DNA of 20,861 nucleotides from an uncultured Eubacteriales bacterium (lineage in GTDB: Bacteria; Bacillota; Clostridia; Oscillospirales; CAG-272). The stretch spans positions 1-20,861 of the forward strand of contig CAKSEI010000009.1 of NCBI GenBank assembly GCA_934446285.1, read 5' to 3'. This document shows, piece after piece, positions 1 through 8,340 of this stretch (positions within the stretch are counted from its first letter, which is position 1; each line of letters starts with the position of its first letter). The position numbers were made by a program, and so were the translations under genes. The notes beneath the pieces were generated by a model. It made no database searches. It was not told the origin of the DNA and saw nothing but the letters and a program-made list of their open reading frames with translations.

Positions 1-31
1 TAGAGTTTAATTTCCCAATATATCGGGATGG

Positions 32-1018
32 TCAAGAGGTAAGGCGGCTCTTGTGGGAAAAAGGTAATACCGTTGACAGCAGTCTGTCGGTATTTGAGGA
101 AAGAGTTGAAAACAGAGATACATAAAGAGAGAATTCCGCTATGGAAATACAGTCATGCACGGCATCATGAGCAACAAGCAGTACAGTAGCCACACGCAGT
201 GCGTTCGCGAGAAATCCTGTTATTAAATAATTTTTCCCCATTTCAGCGCACAATGTGCCGAGCTTTTCTATTATCTTGCCGTTGGCATTACGGTATTTCT
301 CTATCAGCCATTCCGAATAACCGTACAGCTTGCGCTCTTTTGCGAATGCACCGTTAAAGAGAACGCCCGGGTAATAGCTCGCCTTGCGCCTGTCTTTTGA
401 CGAGTCCAACTGATAATTATACTGCAGCTTCTTATTTGCCGATGACACAGCGGCGGTCAGGACTGCTACCGCGACAACGAGCAGACACAGATACCATTTA
501 TAAGAGAGCAATATAATCGCAACCGCAGCAGTTGATATCACGGAAGAAATCATCTGTGCAAACGCCGATACAACGGAGAACGCATCGGCATTTATCGAAA
601 GCGCATTGTTCAGTCGGTCATTCCATTCGGGATTTTCATAGTCCTCAAGCTCGCACGCCGACAGTCTGTCGTAAATAAAACGATTCATATGCACCGTATA
701 CTTAACGGACGTCGTATCATTATACAGCGTGCTTATATACGAGACAACCTGCCCCGCAGCGAGGAGCAACACGAGAAACAAACCGTAATGTAAAACAGTT
801 TCAAATCCCTCGTCCTGTTCTATAGCCTCAATTATTTTTTTGAGAATAAAAGAGTCTGCTATTGCGTTAATTGAATAAAAGCATGTCCTGAATACAAGAA
901 AGCACAGAAAAGCCTTATCAACATCCCAAAGGTTTTTCAATACAAAAAATGTATTTCTGAAAATTTTCCCGACCGACGGAGCTTTCTTATAAAGCTTCAG
1001 CATATTATCATAAAACAT
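32..1018 (-). pseudogene. ABC exporter membrane domain, truncated before its ATPase domain
   Basis: The 328-residue product is the transmembrane half of an exporter-type ABC half-transporter. Hydrophobic segments lie near residues 35-55, 75-95, 150-200 and 265-300, with the usual charged cytoplasmic loops (DYENPEWNDRLNNA; a KLYGYSEW-like motif). Full-length relatives, including the two genes upstream, continue for about 250 residues with a nucleotide-binding domain. Here the frame stops right after the last membrane segment, and none of the three frames left before the window edge shows Walker motifs. ATG at 1018 is preferred over an in-frame TTG at 1024; it follows the TAG of the SPASM remnant by 7 bases. 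Without an ATPase domain the protein cannot power transport alone. It is probably a decayed third exporter gene, though a split gene with the ATPase outside the window cannot be excluded. Confidence 0.65.
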
Positions 1019-1025
1019 TGTCAAC

Positions 1026-1593
1026 CTAAGCCAAGCTTTTAATATAATCGCAGTATAGTTCTAAATATTCATTTATCATGTTTATTTGAATGGGACATTT
1101 CTTTAAACCTCTTGCATTGCTAAAGCCACAGCATTTTCCCTTACAAAGCGGAAGAAATACGCAGTCTTTACAACCTCGATTCGTCAGAACATCCGAGTCT
1201 GTCTTTGTCCATTTTGTTATTTTTTCATCGTATAATTCAAAACAACCGTTTTTTATCGTCCCTACAGAGTTTAAATCATTATATAATTCAACAGTGCATT
1301 TCATTATATTCCCTTGTGGGCTTATAACAAAACTATTAGGCATACCAGCGTAACATATTAAACCAAATGGTTTAAAAACCCGAGAACACAGCACCGGCAT
1401 CTATTTTTTTCTTCTTCATATGCTCGAGCAGCTGTAAATCAATATATGCAACAATTTCAGGAGTTAACTCTGATAATTTATCATCATTTTTTCCGCCAAG
1501 TCGAGATATTGTGTTTAGTGATACAGAAAATCTGTTGTCAAAATTCTCTGATATGTAATCCAATAACTCAATAGACCGCTCTCTGATATGAAA
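1026..1593 (-). pseudogene. Remnant of a radical SAM/SPASM peptide maturase (SPASM end only, frameshifted)
   Basis: Two overlapping frames (coding from about 1593 to 1372, then from 1400 to 1026) join into one protein if one base is removed from the A5 run at 1374-1378. The product then reads through DAGAVFSGF into KPFGLICYAGMPNSFVI. The C-terminal part has a SPASM cysteine pattern (ICYAG, IMKCTVE, GCKDCVFLPLCKGKCC, KKCP), and the N-terminal part has the RFSVSLNTISRLGGKNDD stretch common in SPASM peptide maturases. Such enzymes bind auxiliary iron-sulfur clusters here and modify ribosomal peptides by thioether, carbon-carbon or epimer chemistry. The radical SAM core with CxxxCxxC, some 250 residues, is missing: recognisable sequence begins right at the stop codon of the upstream ABC gene. 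There is no proper start; the first usable one is TTG at 1563. I judge it non-functional. It resembles Cys-rich-peptide (CcpM-like) maturases, but the subfamily is uncertain. Confidence 0.75.
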
Positions 1594-1609
1594 TTTTACA
1601 TTTCATATC
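1585..1609 (-). other. Perfect hairpin across the ABC exporter stop codon
   Basis: Arms GATATGAAAT (1585-1594) and ATTTCATATC (1600-1609) enclose a five-base loop and overlap the stop of the upstream ABC gene. No clear U-run follows, so termination would be weak. It marks the point where the maturase remnant begins and could be the scar of the deletion. Confidence 0.5.
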
Positions 1610-3359
1610 TATCCGCCTGTGCGGAAAACAAGTCATAATACTTTCCGCGGCAGGACATTAGCTCCGCATGACTACCAGTTTCAGCTATTTTTCCGTCGTC
1701 AAGCATAATTACCTTATCCATGTATGCTGCACAAGACATACGATGTGATATAACTATGACAAGCTTATCCTTAAGTTTCAGTAGTTCGGAGAATATCTTA
1801 TTTTCGGTAATCGGGTCAATAGAGGCTGTCGGCTCGTCGAAAATAACTATGTTTTTTTCTGCGTAGAATACTCTGGCAAGCAGCAGTCTCTGCCACTGAC
1901 CCTCGGACAAATCTATTCCCGCAGGGTCGTATTTTGCATCAAGGCCCGTATAAATCCCGTTAGGCAGACTGTAAGCAAATTCGTCCACTCTGCTTTTTTT
2001 CAACGCTTCTGCAAGAATTATCTCATCCGTGTCTCCGAACGAAACATTGTACTCCAATGAAAACGGATATTTTGTGTAAGCCTGCTGACACATATCAACA
2101 GCGGAAAAGATGCTCTCCGTGGAAACATCTTCTGCGTTTTCATTGTTATACCTAATGCGCCCTGTATACATTTCATATACCCCGGCTAAAATTTTTGCAA
2201 GAGTAGTTTTGCCTGATCCGTTTTCACCGACAATACATACCTTCATGCCGCATTTAAGAGTCAATCCTATGTCAATCAGAGCAGGAATATCAGCTCCGGG
2301 ATATGTATAACCGAGATTTTCTGACGATATAGAAAATATACTGTCAAGCGTTTGCCCTACGTGCGCGGTCGGTGTACTGTCGAGAAATTCATAGTATGCA
2401 TTATAATACTCTGCATCGGCTGCAAGCCCGGTAAAGGAATTAAACACAGCGGACACAGCACTCTCCAGATAGTTTACGGAAGCTACGGATGCAGTAAAAT
2501 ATCCTATGGATACTTCGCCGAAAAGCGCTTTTAGGGCATAAAAGATATAAGCTGCGAAATACGCCGATTTATCTGAAACAAATGCAACAAGCGAATTACG
2601 TATGTCTAAAAATGACATGCGTCGCACAACGAGGCTAAGCTCTCTGCATAATTCTCTGCGCTTACCGATTACATAGTCTAAATTTCCGTACACCTTCATC
2701 TCGCATACGTAATCCTTATCCGAGACTATATCCGTGTATGCATCTATCTTCATAAAATAATTGTTCAGCACTTCATCATAACGGTATTTTTTTCTGTTTA
2801 TTTTCAGAGATACAATGTATTTTACGACTATTGCCGCTGTAATAACCAGCATCGGGCGTATATCAATGTCACGCAGGTAGTCTATGTACATCACTGCCGT
2901 TACAAAAGATGCAAGAATTTTTGCTATCCTTGATGGGCACTCCGCTATACGCGCTATACAGTCTTTCTTGCAGCGAATATATTTTTCATAAGTTGAACTG
3001 TCTTCAAGGCAATCTCCCTTTATTTTTGAAACAAATACCATCAGCTCGGCATAAAGAGTGTCGCATACATTCTTTTTTTGCCTACGCTTAAAAAGTGCCA
3101 AAGCAAATGACAGGTTCACGGCAATAAGATCCCAAGCTTTCATAATAGCCGTAAATAATACTATTCCCAAAACGGCAGACAAAATAAAACTATCATGCTC
3201 TGATGTGATTGTATCAACAATCCATCTGTTCAAAACTACCGCAGGATAGTACACTAATCCCGAATTTCCGAGAGCGAAAAGCGCAACAGATGCCAAGTAT
3301 GCTTTATGATATTTTATCATAGTGAGCATTACGCAGAGTATTCGTTTAACTTTCGACAT
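1596..3359 (-). CDS. ABC exporter half-transporter (membrane plus ATPase domains), second of a pair
   Basis: The 587-residue protein has a membrane domain (about residues 1-325; hydrophobic runs near 20-40, 58-85, 147-185, 255-300) and a C-terminal nucleotide-binding domain. Visible motifs are Walker A GENGSGKTT (378-386), a Q-loop near 425, signature LSEGQ (484-488), Walker B IVIFDEP with the catalytic Glu (about 504-510), and an H-loop SHRMS. It has no C39 peptidase domain, so it would not itself cleave a leader peptide. The start overlaps the preceding exporter by 14 bases, so the two are translationally coupled and probably form a heterodimer exporting a small peptide or lipid-like molecule. 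The AAGGAG before ATG is only one base from the start, closer than ideal. Substrate is unknown; the neighbouring SPASM remnant suggests a modified peptide. Confidence 0.88.
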   Translation of the reverse strand: MSKVKRILCVMLTMIKYHKAYLASVALFALGNSGLVYYPAVVLNRWIVDTITSEHDSFILSAVLGIVLFTAIMKAWDLIAVNLSFALALFKRRQKKNVCDTLYAELMVFVSKIKGDCLEDSSTYEKYIRCKKDCIARIAECPSRIAKILASFVTAVMYIDYLRDIDIRPMLVITAAIVVKYIVSLKINRKKYRYDEVLNNYFMKIDAYTDIVSDKDYVCEMKVYGNLDYVIGKRRELCRELSLVVRRMSFLDIRNSLVAFVSDKSAYFAAYIFYALKALFGEVSIGYFTASVASVNYLESAVSAVFNSFTGLAADAEYYNAYYEFLDSTPTAHVGQTLDSIFSISSENLGYTYPGADIPALIDIGLTLKCGMKVCIVGENGSGKTTLAKILAGVYEMYTGRIRYNNENAEDVSTESIFSAVDMCQQAYTKYPFSLEYNVSFGDTDEIILAEALKKSRVDEFAYSLPNGIYTGLDAKYDPAGIDLSEGQWQRLLLARVFYAEKNIVIFDEPTASIDPITENKIFSELLKLKDKLVIVISHRMSCAAYMDKVIMLDDGKIAETGSHAELMSCRGKYYDLFSAQADRYEM

Positions 3360-5163
3360 TCTCCTTTACCCCATATCTTGATGCCTGTGCGGCGTAGAGA
3401 TTATCGTATATACCCTTTTTATTTAGAAGTTCCCGGTGATTTCCGTTTTCTCGTATTTTCCCTCCATCAACAACGACTATTTTGTCACAATCCTTTGTAC
3501 ACGAAAGATTGTGTGTAACTATTATAACGGTCTTATCCTTATATGTGTCAAAGATCAAATCAATAAGTCTTTTTTCCGCTTTAGCGTCGAGCGATGCCAT
3601 CGGTTCATCGAAAACAATTATTTCTCTTTGTGCGTATAATGCACGGGCTATTTTTATTTTTTGATGTTCTCCGCCCGAGACATCTGCTGCTCCTTCAAAT
3701 ATCTCCCGACGCATCATAGTATCATCACCGAGCTTTTCGCGCAGGCGTGACAGACCTATTTTCGAACAGATTTTTTCATACATTTCGTCATCTTTTTGCT
3801 GCGGATCGGATACGGTTATATTATCTTTGAAAGACAAAGGAAAAGTCGTAGTGACCTGAGGTGCATATGAAAATTTTGCAAGCACGCTTTTTATATCAGC
3901 ATCTGCATAATCTACGCCGTTCATACTGATTTTACCGCTTGCGGGCAGATATAGTCCGAGAATGAGTTTAATGAGTGTACTTTTTCCCGCACCGTTTTTT
4001 CCTACTATGGCAATCTTCTCCCCTTTTCGTATCTCTAAGCTTACATCGCTCAGCTGAAAGGAGTCAGTGTCTGCATATGCCTTATACCTATAATATACAT
4101 TTGACAGGCATATGCTTTCCATCTCATCGGATATCCTAAATCCGCATCGTGCCGGTCGATAAATGAATTCAAAGAATTCATTTATAAGGAACATATCTTC
4201 ATTTATAAACAATGAGTCAACTATGAGATTTCGCAACGAAGAATTGAACTGAGTTATGCATGCCGCAATAAGCAATGCGCCGCCGTAAGTCATCTTACCC
4301 GTGTATACCAGCAAAAACAGAGCTACATAAAAAATCGTCTCATATATGATTTTAACTGCTGAAATGCAATTTGAATATTTATATTCAAGCATGTCAGCTT
4401 CTATATGGGCATTCAGACTGCCATCGCCGAGAGAAACATATTTTTTCAAAAGAGATGGCACTATGCCCCTCCTTGTTATATCAAAAATTGCTTCCTTGTT
4501 TGTAAACAAGGCATCGATTTTACCCTGACGTCTGTCAACACCTGAGGTTTGTTTATATGAATTGTTCATACAGTCGCGTGTTTGTTTTTCAAAGTGCAGT
4601 ATCAAAGGCAGAAATGCTGCATAAAGCAGCGCCCCGACAAAAAAATATATCGGCGCGACATGATTTATCGCACAAGCAACAGATGCGGAAAAAATACTGA
4701 ATACACCGGAAAGAAAAGAAAAAAGAATTCTGCCCGTCCCGGACACCTTCCATATGGCTTGCGAATAAAGCAGTGAAAATTTATTCAGAGTATCAGCATC
4801 TTCTATTTCCGTCATACTTTTATCAGCGAGAGCAGCAAGAAGGTCATCCTTACATTTTTCGCGTATACCCATATCGGACATCTCGGTAAAAGCCGATATT
4901 ATACCGTAACCCGTTTCAGATAAAAAGCTGCAAACCAGTATAAGAAATGCACCGAAAACCAGCAATCCCGAAAACTGCGTAGCACGTGAAGTGATAGTAT
5001 CCGTCACACGCGAAACGGCAGTGGCTGATACAACAGAAAGTGTCGGGACTGCCAATTCCGCTATTCCCTGCGTTATGTACACCTTCTTGCATTCAGTATT
5101 GATATATCGACCGCATTTACGGATATTATTGATTGTTTGACCGTATTTTTTTAAGTCTCTCAT
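3346..5163 (-). CDS. ABC exporter half-transporter (membrane plus ATPase domains), first of a pair
   Basis: The 605-residue protein has an exporter-type membrane domain (about 1-325) and an ATPase domain. Walker A is GKNGAGKST (388-396), the Q-loop lies in FSYAPQ (about 431-436), the signature is VSGGE (495-499), Walker B is IIVFDEP (about 515-521), and the H-loop is THN. Both this protein and its partner keep the catalytic Glu and His, so both ATP sites look competent. I chose ATG at 5163 because it overlaps the upstream stop as ATGA, the hallmark of coupled translation; an upstream GTG at 5172 is possible. Like its partner, it lacks a leader peptidase domain. The intact overlap shows that the end of the upstream small ORF is a real reading frame. 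Its substrate is not evident from the sequence. Confidence 0.88.
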   Translation of the reverse strand: MRDLKKYGQTINNIRKCGRYINTECKKVYITQGIAELAVPTLSVVSATAVSRVTDTITSRATQFSGLLVFGAFLILVCSFLSETGYGIISAFTEMSDMGIREKCKDDLLAALADKSMTEIEDADTLNKFSLLYSQAIWKVSGTGRILFSFLSGVFSIFSASVACAINHVAPIYFFVGALLYAAFLPLILHFEKQTRDCMNNSYKQTSGVDRRQGKIDALFTNKEAIFDITRRGIVPSLLKKYVSLGDGSLNAHIEADMLEYKYSNCISAVKIIYETIFYVALFLLVYTGKMTYGGALLIAACITQFNSSLRNLIVDSLFINEDMFLINEFFEFIYRPARCGFRISDEMESICLSNVYYRYKAYADTDSFQLSDVSLEIRKGEKIAIVGKNGAGKSTLIKLILGLYLPASGKISMNGVDYADADIKSVLAKFSYAPQVTTTFPLSFKDNITVSDPQQKDDEMYEKICSKIGLSRLREKLGDDTMMRREIFEGAADVSGGEHQKIKIARALYAQREIIVFDEPMASLDAKAEKRLIDLIFDTYKDKTVIIVTHNLSCTKDCDKIVVVDGGKIRENGNHRELLNKKGIYDNLYAAQASRYGVKENVES

Positions 5164-5522
5164 GAAAAGCACATTTGTTTAATCGTCCTGTACAGCTCTT
5201 CACTCAGGATAGCTTCCCGCTTTGGATACCTCATTATGAATACATTGCTTAAAGCCAACATTTTTTCGGCACGGTTCTCAAGCAATGCCTTGGTTTTGTT
5301 TGTTGCATAATATCCTGCCCCGGAAAGAGCTACTGATGAATAAAATTTTTGTATTCTCTTATCTGCTTTGTAAACAGATAAATTATCATCCTCCGGTATT
5401 GGGACAAGGAAAATAAACCCCGATATTTCATACCCGTTATTACCGTAGAATACACTGTTAGGAAAGTCCAAGAAGAGTTTATCTCCATACAAAGTCTTTT
5501 CTGTTAATTTCAAATTTAACAT
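5160..5522 (-). CDS. Small protein of unknown function, possibly the C-terminal end of an HprK-like kinase
   Basis: I do not recognise this 120-residue protein with confidence. The part EISGFIFLVPIPEDDN followed by helical, Leu-rich sequence recalls the end of HprK/PEPCK-like kinases found in peptide-modification clusters, but no P-loop is present. Its TGA overlaps the ATG of the ABC exporter gene, so the 3' end is real and coupled. The 5' end is doubtful. ATG at 5522 has no ribosome binding site, and the frame stays open upstream to a TAA near 5615. That 31-codon extension looks protein-like (SVTAVYERNGKLYSYPGP) but has no ATG, GTG or TTG. A 5' truncation or frameshift is likely, which would make it another broken gene of this locus. 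Confidence refers to the reading frame; confidence in the kinase idea is much lower (about 0.25). Confidence 0.5.
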   Translation of the reverse strand: MLNLKLTEKTLYGDKLFLDFPNSVFYGNNGYEISGFIFLVPIPEDDNLSVYKADKRIQKFYSSVALSGAGYYATNKTKALLENRAEKMLALSNVFIMRYPKREAILSEELYRTIKQMCFS

Positions 5523-5627
5523 CCGAGATAAATCATCACTAACCTTAGCAAAAAGAGGACCGGGGTATGAATAGAGTTTCCCGTTTCTCTCATAAACTGC
5601 AGTAACACTTTTATGTTATCCGTCATA

Positions 5628-5656
5628 ATTGTATATTATATTAGACAAAATGTCAA
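5628..5656 (-). promoter_or_regulatory. Sigma-A promoter of the exporter locus
   Basis: The -35 box TTGACA (5656-5651) and -10 box TACAAT (5633-5628) are separated by 17 bases, and a TATAAT overlaps the spacer at 5640-5635. Transcription should start near 5621, giving about 100 bases before the small ORF. A short GACA/TGTC inverted repeat sits just after the -35 box and could be an operator. Confidence 0.7.
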
Positions 5657-5768
5657 TCGGCATAATTCACATTTTTTTGCGAGTAAAACTGTGCAAAATA
5701 CCGGTTGTAGATTTACAGGTCTTGCAGCCTGCCATATTGCCATCTATAAAAATTAAGACCGCAATGCA

Positions 5769-5809
5769 AAAACCATGCGACAGCTCAAAACGAGCTGCCG
5801 CATGGTTTT
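5769..5809 (-). terminator. Rho-independent terminator of the phosphonate-type uptake operon
   Basis: An 18-bp stem with one mismatch (arms 5769-5786 and 5792-5809, loop AAAAC) is followed on the minus strand by five T residues. It begins inside the stop codon of the cytidylyltransferase gene, so termination is immediate. The A/T-rich base would also allow some activity on the plus strand. Confidence 0.88.
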
Positions 5810-6692
5810 ACACATCATAGGTCTTGTCGAGCTTTTTTAAGTCGCGCAGGGTATCTATCTCGGTTATATCGTCGAACGTGCATTCGCGCACGCCTATCTT
5901 ATATTCCGAGATGAAGAAGTCGAGGGCGACCTGATCCCAGTATCGTTCCTTGCCGCCCGGGGAATTGTACACGCGCTCTATGTGCTCGGCGAGCTTCGCG
6001 CCGTCCTCGGTATTCCAGTACGAAATGCCGAACATATGCATGCAGTCCGTGCCGCCGACCCCGAGGTGGTTTATCACGCCGTTCTTCACGGTAAAGCACC
6101 AGTCGTCCGTTACCTTTACGGGAACGCCGAGATAATTTGAGGAATATTGATACTTCCTTATGATACCCGGGTTGTATACGAGCAGGTCTGCCTCAAGCAC
6201 ATATGCATTCTGCAGCAGATATCGCGCGCACATGGCGGAGGAAATGTTATTCGCCTCGTTATATGCGGGGTTCTCGATGAATTTTATCATCGGATACTTA
6301 TAGAGCAGCTGATCAAACTGCTCGGAGAGATAGCCCCGCACGACATAAATCTCCTTTATCCCCGCCGCAAGCACGGCGTCAATGGCGCTGTCTATTATTC
6401 TCTGCCCCTTTACGCGCACAAGCGGCTTCGGGGTATTGAGTGTTATGGGCACGAGGCGCGAGCCGAATCCCGCCGCGATAAAGACCGCTCGCTCCACGCG
6501 GTACGGCTCAAGGACGGCAAGTCCCTCCTCGGTTATCCTGCCGCCCGAGATAAGTCCGCTCTCGTGCAGGGAGGCGAGGGTTTTATTCACCGCGCCGAGA
6601 GACATTCCCGTGCGCGCGGCAAGCGTTCTCTGAGAAGCAGAACCGCTGCGCTCCGTTTCGCTTAATATGTCAAATTGCTTTTTGGTCAGCAT
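5808..6692 (-). CDS. Winged-helix domain fused to a LicC/PntC-type cytidylyltransferase
   Basis: The 294-residue protein has an N-terminal winged helix-turn-helix (about 5-65, MarR-like, TLAARTGMSLGAVNKTLASL) and a sugar-nucleotide-transferase-type catalytic domain. The latter shows AAGFGSRL (73-80), NTPKPL (86-91), the metal-binding LEAD (166-169) and a YWD motif near the end. LicC makes CDP-choline from phosphocholine and CTP; PntC does the same with 2-aminoethylphosphonate, sometimes as part of larger fusions. ATG at 6692 was chosen because AAGGCGG lies 7 bases upstream; the frame continues to 6746 but would overlap the permease. The gene is last in a four-gene operon, 13 bases after the permease stop. 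The link to a phosphonate-type transporter suggests activation of an imported head group for lipid, teichoic acid or glycan decoration. Whether the substrate is phosphocholine or a phosphonate cannot be told here. The fused HTH may also regulate. Confidence 0.85.
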   Translation of the reverse strand: MLTKKQFDILSETERSGSASQRTLAARTGMSLGAVNKTLASLHESGLISGGRITEEGLAVLEPYRVERAVFIAAGFGSRLVPITLNTPKPLVRVKGQRIIDSAIDAVLAAGIKEIYVVRGYLSEQFDQLLYKYPMIKFIENPAYNEANNISSAMCARYLLQNAYVLEADLLVYNPGIIRKYQYSSNYLGVPVKVTDDWCFTVKNGVINHLGVGGTDCMHMFGISYWNTEDGAKLAEHIERVYNSPGGKERYWDQVALDFFISEYKIGVRECTFDDITEIDTLRDLKKLDKTYDV

Positions 6693-6705
6693 AGCTCCAC
6701 CGCCT

Positions 6706-8328
6706 TTATACGGACGCCGTACGGCGGGACGCGAGTTTTTTCGCAAGTGCCGCCGTACCCTTCATAGTAAGGTTCACGGCAAGAATGATAAGCGATACGA
6801 ATGCCGACGCCTCGAGCAGCATCTGCGCCTCAAACTGCGGAATGAGCAGTGCGATAGGCTTTGTATTCAGCGTCGAAAGGAAAGCAACGGCGGATATCGT
6901 CATCATAGAGTTAACAAAGAAATATGAGAACATCTCCATAAGAGTTGCGCGCGTCTGCGGCAGGATGATATCCTTTATCAGTCGCAGCTTTGATATGCCG
7001 AGCGAGGCGGCGGTCGCCTCAAGGTTCGGATTCAGCTTGCCGATGCTGTTATATATCATAAGATACGGCGACGAGAAAAAGTGTATGGTATTTGCCAATA
7101 CTATTATCATCAGAGTCCTGTATATCGGAGTACCGTTGAAGAACAGAACGTATGAAAGTCCGAGCACTATGCCGGGTATGGCAAGAGGCATTATCGCCAG
7201 CAGATGTAAAAATCTCGACGACTTCATTCCGCCCCGCGCCGTTAAGTTTGCGCATATAAAGGCAACAGCCGTTCCGACAAGGGCAGTGAAAATAGCGATA
7301 ACTACGGAATTCACGAGATATTTACCCGCACCCTTGCTGAAAGTATTCGCGACATGCTTGAGGGTAAAGGTCAGGTCGTAGGGATAGCTCTTCGTAAAGG
7401 TTATCGCGACGAATGATATGATGGGAAAGACCACGCATACCGTGAGCGCGGCGAGCACGATAAAGGAAACGATATCGCGCGCCCTTTTCTTTTTCACTTC
7501 AAAGGGACGGGTAACGCCCGAGCTGCGTCGATCGTTTTTGCAGAACATGTCGGCAAAGAACGCAGCGACGGCGGGAATCAGCAGGATAAGTCCGAAGAAG
7601 CTTCCCTTCGCAAAATTCTGTCCGCCTATGACCTCCTCGTACATGAGTACGGGCAGCGTCTTATACATACCGCCGATCATGAGCGGTACGCCGTAGTCGG
7701 TGACTATCATGGTAAAGACGGCAAAGATAACGCTTATCATCGGCTTGCGCAGATAGGGAAAGGTTATTGCACTAAAGCGGCGGTGCGCGGGTATGCCGAG
7801 CACGGCTGCCGCGTCATACGGCGTGCTGTCCTCATACTTGAGTATGTCGGAAATCATTATATATGCTACGGGAAAAGAGTACATGACAGAGCCGACGACT
7901 ATACCGAGGAAACCGTATATACCCTTACCAAGTCCGAAGAGTGTGGTAAGGCTGCCGTTCGAGCCGAAGAGAATGATAAGTCCCATGCCGTGAGAAATAG
8001 ACGGTATGAGCATGGGCAGCAGTATGCATATATTGAAGAAAGGTTTAAAGGGTATATTCGTCCTCGTCATGCACCATGCTGCGGCAAGCGCAAGGGCTAT
8101 GCTTATCGCGCTCGATACAAGAGACACGGTAAGCGAATTGACAATCGCCGCCGTCACCGTGCCGCTCGAGAGCAGCGCCGGGATATCCGCATTACGCAGA
8201 TTGAGCAGCATGGAGATAAGGGGGCATATTACCGAGACGGCAAAAAAGCAGCAAAGCAGGATAAGAGTAACGCCGCGCAAAGGTCCTTTGCGCGCTTTTC
8301 CGTTTCCCGCGGAAAGTGTATTTGTCAA
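6706..8328 (-). CDS. Fused double permease of a phosphonate/iron-type ABC importer
   Basis: The 540-residue inner-membrane protein has about twelve hydrophobic segments arranged as two similar halves. Each half ends with an EAA-type loop that contacts the ATPase: AAVLGIPAHRRF (about residue 170) and AASLGISKLRLI (about 445). Single-chain permeases of this size are typical of the Fe3+/2-aminoethylphosphonate/thiamine family, including PhnU2. The start is TTG at 8328 with GGGGGAG 5 bases upstream, 12 bases after the ATPase stop. Together with the binding protein and ATPase it forms a complete importer. Iron or another anion remains possible; the phosphonate assignment rests on architecture and on the linked cytidylyltransferase. 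Confidence 0.88.
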   Translation of the reverse strand: MTNTLSAGNGKARKGPLRGVTLILLCCFFAVSVICPLISMLLNLRNADIPALLSSGTVTAAIVNSLTVSLVSSAISIALALAAAWCMTRTNIPFKPFFNICILLPMLIPSISHGMGLIILFGSNGSLTTLFGLGKGIYGFLGIVVGSVMYSFPVAYIMISDILKYEDSTPYDAAAVLGIPAHRRFSAITFPYLRKPMISVIFAVFTMIVTDYGVPLMIGGMYKTLPVLMYEEVIGGQNFAKGSFFGLILLIPAVAAFFADMFCKNDRRSSGVTRPFEVKKKRARDIVSFIVLAALTVCVVFPIISFVAITFTKSYPYDLTFTLKHVANTFSKGAGKYLVNSVVIAIFTALVGTAVAFICANLTARGGMKSSRFLHLLAIMPLAIPGIVLGLSYVLFFNGTPIYRTLMIIVLANTIHFFSSPYLMIYNSIGKLNPNLEATAASLGISKLRLIKDIILPQTRATLMEMFSYFFVNSMMTISAVAFLSTLNTKPIALLIPQFEAQMLLEASAFVSLIILAVNLTMKGTAALAKKLASRRTASV

Positions 8329-8340
8329 AGCCGCTCCCCC

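Noticed and set aside
15..50. Plus-strand sequence TGGTCAAGAGGTAAGGC resembling a tRNA D-arm (box A)
   Set aside because: No pairing anticodon arm, T-arm or acceptor stem follows; the next bases are exporter coding sequence. A box A match is expected by chance several times in a window of this size.
1369..1378. Possible programmed +1 frameshift at TTT TAA in the SPASM remnant
   Set aside because: There is no known stimulatory signal, and the missing N-terminal radical SAM core already indicates a pseudogene.
5667..5735. 22-codon minus-strand ORF starting MAGCKTCKSTTG, tempting as a Cys-containing precursor peptide
   Set aside because: It has no ribosome binding site, lies upstream of the locus promoter and just after a strong terminator, and has only two cysteines. 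It is too weak to call.
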